Of a stretch of DNA of 9,674 nucleotides, positions 5,424 through 9,674 are shown one piece after another. Origin of the DNA: an uncultured Eubacteriales bacterium (GTDB lineage Bacteria; Bacillota_A; Clostridia; Christensenellales; Aristaeellaceae). Under the pieces are notes generated by a model. The model ran no database searches, had not been told where the DNA came from, and worked only from the letters and a program-made list of their open reading frames with translations. A program made the position numbers and the translations under genes. Location of the stretch: the NCBI GenBank assembly GCA_900321945.1, contig ONXY01000192.1, positions 1 to 9,674 of the forward strand. Direction: 5' to 3'. Each line of letters starts with the position of its first letter. The first letter of the stretch is position 1.

Positions 5424-5797
5424 GTCAGAGCCATTACTGCGGGAAAGCGCCGGCAACGGTGGACGAATACATTCTTGCGCAGGACGAGGAAATCCGCGGC
5501 CGGCTTCAGAGCGTGCGGGAAGTGCTTGCGCGCAGCCTCCCGGATGCTGCGGAAACGATCTCCTGGTCGATGCCGACCTACCGGAAGGAACACAATATCA
5601 TTCACTTTGCGGCCCAGAAAAAGCATATCGGGCTGTATCCCGGACCGGAAGCCGTTTCTTTCTTCGCGGAAAGGCTGATTCAGGCCGGATGCGGATTCAG
5701 CAGGGGGACCATCCGGATTCCGTACTCCTGCAGCCTTCCGCTGGACCTGATCGCGGAGATTGCAAAATGGTGCCGGGATACGGGAAATCATGCCTGA
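5381..5797 (+). CDS. DUF1801 (YdhG/YdeI-like) protein with N-terminal zinc finger
   Basis: A 138-aa protein. Residues 1-21 carry a short zinc-binding motif (Cys4, Cys7, His18, Cys20 in CPECGREF...SHYCG). From about residue 25 a DUF1801 domain follows: TVDEYILAQDEEIRGRLQSV, then AAETISWSMPTYRKEHNIIH, the KKHIGLYPGPEAV strand, and the RGTIRIPYSCSLPLDLIAEI C-terminus. DUF1801 is the fold of B. subtilis YdhG, proposed to be an iron chaperone of the frataxin-like type; that role is not established here. The start has AAAGGAG 9 nt upstream, lying inside the 3' end of the DUF5655 gene, so the two genes overlap by 43 bases in different frames. The next gene begins 12 bases after its stop. Confidence 0.88.
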   Translation: MWKCPECGREFKNVSQSHYCGKAPATVDEYILAQDEEIRGRLQSVREVLARSLPDAAETISWSMPTYRKEHNIIHFAAQKKHIGLYPGPEAVSFFAERLIQAGCGFSRGTIRIPYSCSLPLDLIAEIAKWCRDTGNHA

Positions 5798-5809
5798 TGA
5801 AAGGGGTGG

Positions 5810-6151
5810 ATGGCTGTGCCTCGAAGAACTGTTTCTGACATGAAGGTATCGGAAGTATATCCGCTTCTGGTGGCCAAGGCGGAAAGGAAAGGCCGCGCCA
5901 GGGATGAAGTCGATCAGGTCACAGCCTGGCTGACGGGCTATGACATGAAAACGGCGGACATGGATGTTTCCCTGGCGGAGTTCTTCAGAAATGCCCCGGC
6001 GATGAATCCGAGGGCGGCCCTGATCACCGGTTCCGTGTGCGGCGTCCGGGTAGAGGAGATTGAGGATCCCCTGATGCAGAAAATCCGCTGGCTGGACAAG
6101 CTGGTGGATGAGCTGGCAAAAGGAAAGCCCCTGGAAAAAATCATGCGGTAA
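5810..6151 (+). CDS. DUF2200-family protein
   Basis: A 113-aa small soluble protein of unknown function. It matches the DUF2200 pattern along its whole length: VYPLLVAKAERKGR near residues 16-29, EVDQVTAWLTGYD near 33-45, SLAEFFRNAPAMNPRAALI near 54-72, then SVCGVRVEEIEDPLMQKIRW and LDKLVDELAKGKPLEKIMR at the end. Length and ends agree with the family. Two starts are possible: ATG 5810 with a very short distance (3 nt) from AAGGGG, or GTG 5816 in the same frame at 9 nt from AAGGGG, giving 111 aa beginning MPRRTVSDM. The second has the better ribosome spacing and I consider it at least as likely. The gene follows the DUF1801 gene by 12 bases. Confidence 0.88.
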   Translation: MAVPRRTVSDMKVSEVYPLLVAKAERKGRARDEVDQVTAWLTGYDMKTADMDVSLAEFFRNAPAMNPRAALITGSVCGVRVEEIEDPLMQKIRWLDKLVDELAKGKPLEKIMR

Positions 6152-6168
6152 ACAGGCTGATTCCTGTT
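6151..6168 (+). repeat. Short hairpin after DUF2200
   Basis: AACAGG (6151-6156) pairs with CCTGTT (6163-6168) with a 6-nt loop. No T-run follows, so termination is doubtful. It sits in the 46-base gap before the permease gene. Confidence 0.3.
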
Positions 6169-6197
6169 CATCGAAAGACGGGAGAGATAAACGCGTT

Positions 6198-7124
6198 ATG
6201 ATTGCCGTCCCGCTGGCTGAAAAGATTGCCGAACTGTTTCTGATCCTGTTCGCGGTCGCCGCGCTGGTGAAAGCCGGCGTTCTGAAGTCGGAAAACAGCA
6301 GGGTTCTGTCCAGACTTTCGCTTTATTATATTACCCCGTGCGTGGTTTTCAATTCCTTTCAGAAAGAACTGACTCCTGAAATCGGGCGGGGGCTGCTGAC
6401 AGCCGCCGCGCTGGCGGCCGGCTTTGAACTGCTCTTTTTCCTGATCGCGGCCGTGCTTCGCCGGGTCTGGAAAGCGACTGAAGTGGAACGCGCGTCCGTC
6501 GTCTTCGCCAATGTCGGAAACCTGATTATCCCGCTGGTGGCCTATGTAAAGGGGCCGGAGAAGATCATCTATGTCAGCGCGTACATTTTTGTTTTCAATG
6601 TGCTGTTCTGGACGGTGGGCATCCGGATGTTTGACCGCGGCGGCGCGCCGGGAATCCGGAAGATCCTGCTGAACCCGAATCTTCTGGCGGTCGTTGCGGG
6701 GCTGATTACGCTGTTTACCGGCCTGAAACTGCCGGGACCCGTGGCCCTGGCATTCAGCGATGTGGCGGGCACCATCGGCCCGATGAGTATGATAATCACC
6801 GGCATGATGGTCGGAGGAATGACGTTCCGCGGCATGTTTTCCAACCGCCGCGTGTTCGGCGTCCTGTTCTTCCGGATGGTTCTCGCGTCAGGCCTGGCGG
6901 CGCTTGCCGCCGCGGCTGCGGCGCGGCTCCTTCCCGTTGACAGGGACATCGTGATGATCATTCTGCTGGGAGCCATCGCGCCGGCCGCTTCCAACATCAA
7001 TCAGGTGGCGATTCTGTACAACAGGGACGCCGGGTACGCTTCGTCGATCAACGTTCTGACCACCCTGTCCTGTATCGTGACGATGCCGCTTTGGATTATG
7101 CTGTTTGAGACGCTGGCCGGCTGA
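6198..7124 (+). CDS. AEC-family transporter (auxin efflux carrier family permease)
   Basis: A 308-aa inner-membrane permease, usual length for the family, with about ten predicted membrane helices arranged as two five-helix repeats. Visible features are the N-terminal helix LFLILFAVAALVKAGVL, the NVGNLIIPLVAYVKGPE segment, NPNLLAVVAGLITLF at the middle junction, the GTIGPMSMIITGMMVGG helix near 190-205, and the C-terminal APAASNINQVAILYN / INVLTTLSCIVTMPLW pair. AEC members move organic anions such as malate or malonate, and the substrate here is unknown. Start 6198 is chosen because the hydrophobic N-terminal helix begins there and GGGAGAG lies 11 nt upstream; an in-frame ATG at 6108 would overlap the DUF2200 gene and add a polar 30-residue extension. 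The IS66 element is inserted 47 bases after its stop. Confidence 0.93.
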   Translation: MIAVPLAEKIAELFLILFAVAALVKAGVLKSENSRVLSRLSLYYITPCVVFNSFQKELTPEIGRGLLTAAALAAGFELLFFLIAAVLRRVWKATEVERASVVFANVGNLIIPLVAYVKGPEKIIYVSAYIFVFNVLFWTVGIRMFDRGGAPGIRKILLNPNLLAVVAGLITLFTGLKLPGPVALAFSDVAGTIGPMSMIITGMMVGGMTFRGMFSNRRVFGVLFFRMVLASGLAALAAAAAARLLPVDRDIVMIILLGAIAPAASNINQVAILYNRDAGYASSINVLTTLSCIVTMPLWIMLFETLAG

Positions 7125-7163
7125 CCGCGGCCGGGGAAAGATGAAAGCAGGAAGGCAGAAGAA

Positions 7164-7171
7164 GAAATATC
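7164..7171 (+). repeat. Candidate 8-bp target-site duplication, left copy
   Basis: GAAATATC immediately precedes the GTAAGCG terminus. IS66-family elements duplicate 8 bp on insertion. The matching right copy lies outside the window, so this is a prediction. Confidence 0.5.
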
Positions 7172-7195
7172 GTAAGCGCTTCAGCAAAAGACGGA
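7172..7195 (+). repeat. IS66 left terminal inverted repeat region
   Basis: Begins GTAAGCGCTTCAGC, with GTAAGCG being the conserved tip of IS66-family ends and the site recognised by the transposase. The inner limit cannot be fixed without the right end. Confidence 0.7.
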
Positions 7196-7218
7196 TACAA
7201 AACAGAATAGGGATCAAA

Positions 7219-7224
7219 TAAAAT
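7219..7224 (+). promoter_or_regulatory. Candidate -10 of the IS66 transposition operon
   Basis: TAAAAT matches the -10 consensus at 5 of 6, with a poor -35 (TACAAA, 7196-7201) at 17 bp. If used, transcription would start near 7231, inside the left arm of the inverted repeat that flanks the tnpA ribosome binding site. Confidence 0.3.
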
Positions 7225-7252
7225 GGCAGGCAGAAAGAGAGGTGCCTGCCAT
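7223..7252 (+). repeat. Perfect inverted repeat enclosing the tnpA ribosome binding site
   Basis: ATGGCAGGCA (7223-7232) and TGCCTGCCAT (7243-7252) form a 10-bp stem with a 10-nt loop. The loop holds AGAGAGG, the tnpA Shine-Dalgarno core, and the last two bases of the 3' arm are the A and U of the tnpA ATG (7251). A transcript covering both arms would hide the start codon. Confidence 0.7.
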
Positions 7253-7676
7253 GCTTACGCCTATCGCGACGGAAGAGGAACGACTGCGGATTATCCATGA
7301 ATGTCGACAGAGCGGATTAACCGCAAATGAATGGTGCCGACAGCACGGACTCCGATGGAATACGTATCATACCTGGGTAACCAGACTGAAGAAGAAAGGT
7401 TTGCTGGAGACAGCTGCAACAGTGCCAACAGTCATGATACACGAGCCGGATCTGCCGGACATTGTAAAGGTAGATCTTGCCGGCAGAAGAGAGAACAGTC
7501 CTATAAGATATGAGGCAACCGGCATATGGCAGGAAGGGATTGATTCCGTATCAGAAGGAAAGGCTGCGGTCATGGAGATCGATGTGGCAGGGATCAGGAT
7601 CAAGGCAACCAACCAGGTTAATCCTCAGTTGCTGGCAGAGTTGATCCGTCAGATTGGAGGCACTCAGAGATGTTAG
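7251..7676 (+). CDS. tnpA: IS66 TnpA, helix-turn-helix accessory protein
   Basis: Accessory protein of IS66 transposition, 141 aa, needed with TnpB for movement in well-studied IS66 elements; its precise role is unclear. Residues 8-50 form a helix-turn-helix: RLRIIHECRQSGLTANEWCR followed by QHGLRWNTYHTWVTRLKKK, a typical IS66 Orf1/transposase-8-like DNA-binding unit. The remainder has no clear motif but ends in a VNPQLLAELIRQIGG segment. Start ATG 7251 has AGAGAGGTG upstream with about 6-nt spacing; a GTG at 7242 in frame would sit on that ribosome binding site and is less likely. The stop TAG (7674-7676) overlaps the tnpB start by 7 bases, as expected for translational coupling. Confidence 0.9.
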   Translation: MLTPIATEEERLRIIHECRQSGLTANEWCRQHGLRWNTYHTWVTRLKKKGLLETAATVPTVMIHEPDLPDIVKVDLAGRRENSPIRYEATGIWQEGIDSVSEGKAAVMEIDVAGIRIKATNQVNPQLLAELIRQIGGTQRC

Positions 7677-8017
7677 GTGATATTTCCGGTGTGGAGAATA
7701 TTTACCTGGTGTGCGGCTATACCGATATGAGGAAATCCATTGACGGTCTGTGTGCAGTGGTGGAAGAAGTTGTGAAGCGTGATCCCAAATCGAACGCGGT
7801 ATTTTTATTCTGTGGAAGGCAATGCGACCGGTTTAAGGCGCTTTTATGGGAAGGAGACGGATTTATATTGATCTACAAACGGTTAGATGCTTCCGGACGA
7901 TATCGCTGGCCGCGGAACAGCCAGGAAGCAAAAACACTGACATGGCAGCAGTTTGACTGGCTCATGTCCGGATTGGATATTGAGCAACCGAAGGCAATCC
8001 GGGCGAGGTATGATTGA
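7670..8017 (+). CDS. tnpB: IS66 TnpB (IS66 Orf2 family) accessory protein
   Basis: A 115-aa IS66 Orf2-like protein required for transposition, biochemical role unknown. The family signature is complete: VCGYTDMRKSIDGL near residues 14-27, VFLFCGRQCDRFKALLWEGD near 44-63, GFILIYKRLDASGRYRWP near 64-81, then the LTWQQFDWLMSGLD tail. The length matches the usual 110-120 aa. GGAGG lies 9 nt upstream of ATG 7670. It overlaps tnpA by 7 bases and is followed by a gap of 123 bases before tnpC that contains a terminator-like hairpin. Confidence 0.95.
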   Translation: MLGDISGVENIYLVCGYTDMRKSIDGLCAVVEEVVKRDPKSNAVFLFCGRQCDRFKALLWEGDGFILIYKRLDASGRYRWPRNSQEAKTLTWQQFDWLMSGLDIEQPKAIRARYD

Positions 8018-8025
8018 AGCTTCGG

Positions 8026-8052
8026 AAGCGTTGAAAATGCTTGATTTTTCTT
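8026..8052 (+). terminator. Terminator-like hairpin between tnpB and tnpC
   Basis: AAGCGTT (8026-8032) pairs with AATGCTT (8036-8042), one G.U, around a GAA loop, followed within 3 bases by TTTTTCTT. It begins 9 bases after the tnpB stop. An overlapping GCTTC/GAAGC pairing (8019-8029) could compete with it. It may attenuate tnpC relative to tnpA-tnpB. Confidence 0.5.
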
Positions 8053-8140
8053 AAAAAACCTCATTCCCCAAAAGGATTTCCAAAGCTTCATGCCGAATAC
8101 ATATACATGAGGAAATTCAAGGGGAAAGAGGTGTTCAGAC

Positions 8141-9674
8141 ATGGCTCACAGCTCAGCAAATTCGCTGCTTCAGCGGGAACTGCTGGATACCATTAAAAGC
8201 CTGCGCGCCACGATTGACAACCTCAATTCCACCGTTGAAGATCTCCGGAAATCCCTGGCTGAAAGTCAGGCACGGGAAAAGAATCTGCAGGAACAGATTG
8301 AAACCATGACTAAGCGCCTGTATGGTCATTCCAGTGAAAAACACATGGTTCAGTCTGAGGGCCAGTTGGATTTTTTTAATGAAGTCGAACTGGAAGCGGA
8401 TAAGCAGCAGGAAGAAGAGTTTCCTTTTGAGGCGGATCCGGGACCGGGGACTGAAAAGGAAGAAAAAAAGCGGAAGCCCCGCACATTACGGAAGGAAATG
8501 TTTAAAGGTGTGCGGATTGTGGATGAGCCGCCAATCAAGCTCCCGGAAGAGCAGCAATATTGCGATAACTGCGGCGCAAAAATGATCCCGATGGCACCGA
8601 AGCTTATCCGTGAGGTTCTGAAATTCGTTCCGGCACAATTGACGCTGCATCGCATTTACGTCCAGACGTATGTCTGCCCGGAATGCAAGGAGAACGGTGA
8701 TAAGAATTCGATAAAGAACGCCAAGGCCCCTGACGCGCTGATCCCACACAGCTATGCTTCTGAACCTATCGCCGCTCACGCAATGTACCAGAAATACGTC
8801 AACGCAGTCCCGCTGTACCGGCAGGAAAAGGATTGGGAGCAGATGGGAGCCTTCCTGAGCCGGGGAACATTAGGTCGGTGGATTAAGGTGTGCTCAGATG
8901 AGTATTTCACTCCCCTCTACGAATATTTCCACCGGCTGTTGCTGGGCAGAGGGTTCGCAATGGCAGACGAGACAAGGCTCCAGGTACTCAAGGAACCGAA
9001 TCGGAATCCGGAAACGGATTCGTTCATGTGGCTCTTCCGGAGCGGAGAGGACGGGTTACCGCCATTAATCCTCTACCGATATACGGAAACCCGGGCAAAA
9101 TTCAATGCTGTAGAATTCCTGAAGGGATTCAAAGGCTACCTGATGACCGACGGGTATCAGGGATACAACAATCTGCCGGATATTATCCGTGAGGCCTGCT
9201 GGGCCCACATTCGGCGGAAATTTTGTGATGCCATCCCTTCCGGAAAGAAGGATGATCTGTCCGAACCGGCAGTACAGGGTGTCCAGTACTGCGACAAGTT
9301 GTTTGCCATTGAGCGGTACTGCCGTGAAAATAAGTTTTCCTTTGAAAAGAAGCATGAATTTCGGAACAAAAAAGCCCCGGAGATCCTGAAAGCCTTCTGG
9401 GTCTGGCTGGACAAGCAGCACCCCACCAAGGGCAGCCGGATGGAAAAGGCAGTCACCTATGCCCGGAACCAGAAGCCATTTGCAGAAACCTATCTGCAGG
9501 ACGGACGCTGCAGTCTCTCCAACAATCCGAGCGAGAACAGCATCCGCCCCTTCACGGTTGGCAGAAAGAATTGGCTGTTCTGTGATACTCCCGGCGGAGC
9601 CCATGCCAGTGCCGCCGTTTACACCATGGTAGAGATGGCCAAGGCACACGGTCTGAATGTGGAAAAGTATCTGA
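8141..9674 (+). CDS. tnpC: IS66 TnpC transposase (DDE), 3' end outside window
   Basis: The IS66 transposase that cuts and joins element ends. The frame is open for 511 codons to the last base with no stop. Domains in order: a leucine-rich coiled coil (residues about 7-60) followed by KRLYGHSSEK near 58-67, the TnpC leucine-zipper region; a basic/acidic linker; a zinc finger with Cys141/Cys144 and Cys179/Cys182; then the catalytic core. Candidate DDE residues are Asp276 (MADETRL), Asp337 (MTDGYQGYNN) and Glu465 (NNPSENSIRPF), all in the expected IS66 contexts, with WAHIRRKF after the second Asp. The sequence ends in TPGGAHASAAVYTMVEMAKAHG, the normal C-terminal region, so about 10-40 residues are missing. 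AGAGGTG lies 7 nt upstream of ATG 8141. No internal stop or frameshift is seen, so the enzyme is probably functional. Confidence 0.95.
   Translation, partial: MAHSSANSLLQRELLDTIKSLRATIDNLNSTVEDLRKSLAESQAREKNLQEQIETMTKRLYGHSSEKHMVQSEGQLDFFNEVELEADKQQEEEFPFEADPGPGTEKEEKKRKPRTLRKEMFKGVRIVDEPPIKLPEEQQYCDNCGAKMIPMAPKLIREVLKFVPAQLTLHRIYVQTYVCPECKENGDKNSIKNAKAPDALIPHSYASEPIAAHAMYQKYVNAVPLYRQEKDWEQMGAFLSRGTLGRWIKVCSDEYFTPLYEYFHRLLLGRGFAMADETRLQVLKEPNRNPETDSFMWLFRSGEDGLPPLILYRYTETRAKFNAVEFLKGFKGYLMTDGYQGYNNLPDIIREACWAHIRRKFCDAIPSGKKDDLSEPAVQGVQYCDKLFAIERYCRENKFSFEKKHEFRNKKAPEILKAFWVWLDKQHPTKGSRMEKAVTYARNQKPFAETYLQDGRCSLSNNPSENSIRPFTVGRKNWLFCDTPGGAHASAAVYTMVEMAKAHGLNVEKYL

Larger units (their letters stand above)
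7172..9674 (+). mobile_element. IS66-family insertion sequence (left part; right end outside window)
   Basis: The element starts with the conserved IS66 terminus GTAAGCG at 7172 and contains the full IS66 gene order tnpA-tnpB-tnpC on the + strand. Its sequence is visibly less GC-rich than the neighbouring chromosomal genes, with more A/T-ending codons, consistent with recent acquisition. tnpA and tnpB are intact, and tnpC is open to the last base. It lies between the AEC permease gene and whatever follows, so no gene seen here is disrupted. Confidence 0.9.

Noticed and set aside
6108..6197. Earlier ATG for the AEC permease
   Set aside because: It adds a polar Lys/Ser-rich segment overlapping DUF2200; ATG 6198 starts at the first membrane helix and has its own ribosome binding site.
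9065..9649. 194-codon minus-strand frame opposite tnpC
   Set aside because: tnpC on the + strand has all IS66 transposase motifs through this stretch; the antisense frame has no ribosome binding site or family match.
1..9674. Defence system, CRISPR array, tRNA or rRNA
   Set aside because: No regularly spaced repeats, no cloverleaf-like segments, no nuclease/helicase/toxin-antitoxin signatures were found by reading both strands.

Overview
The window comes from a GC-rich, Gram-positive-type bacterium, most likely a Bacillota/Clostridia member. This rests on strong AGGAGG-like ribosome binding sites before nearly every gene, sigma-A-like promoters, and gene families typical of gut and rumen Clostridia (Clostridia-type pyridoxamine kinase, DUF5655, DUF2200, AEC permease). 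The genus cannot be fixed from sequence alone.

Layout. Positions 1-555 hold the 3' part of a short-chain dehydrogenase on the + strand, which meets a convergent minus-strand block across a hairpin-rich intergenic region. The minus-strand block (653-3481) encodes, in transcription order, an HD-domain phosphohydrolase (3481-2915, with its own terminator), a small zinc-ribbon protein with a DUF2007-like domain (2751-2383), and a two-gene vitamin B6 operon: a YggS/PLPBP-type PLP homeostasis protein (2271-1516) followed by a PdxY-like pyridoxamine kinase (1507-653). In that operon the stop codon of the first gene lies inside the ribosome binding site of the second.

From a divergent promoter region (about 3620-3800) a + strand series runs to 7124: a small alpha/beta hydrolase, a Nudix hydrolase, three small conserved proteins of poorly known function (DUF5655, DUF1801/YdhG-like with an N-terminal zinc finger, DUF2200), and an AEC-family permease. 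These are single-domain accessory and housekeeping genes. The DUF5655-DUF1801-DUF2200 trio is tightly packed and probably co-expressed.

From 7172 to the window end lies the left part of an IS66-family insertion sequence: left terminus beginning GTAAGCG, tnpA, tnpB, and a tnpC transposase still open at the last base. It is visibly less GC-rich than its surroundings. Its leader has a perfect 10-bp inverted repeat that puts the tnpA ribosome binding site in the loop and the start codon at the stem edge. A terminator-like hairpin separates tnpB from tnpC.

I see no CRISPR array, tRNA, rRNA or recognisable defence system. The most interesting signals are regulatory: the IS leader fold-back, the intra-IS terminator, the divergent promoter region with a shared 10-bp repeat, and the hairpin ahead of the uncharacterised DUF trio.
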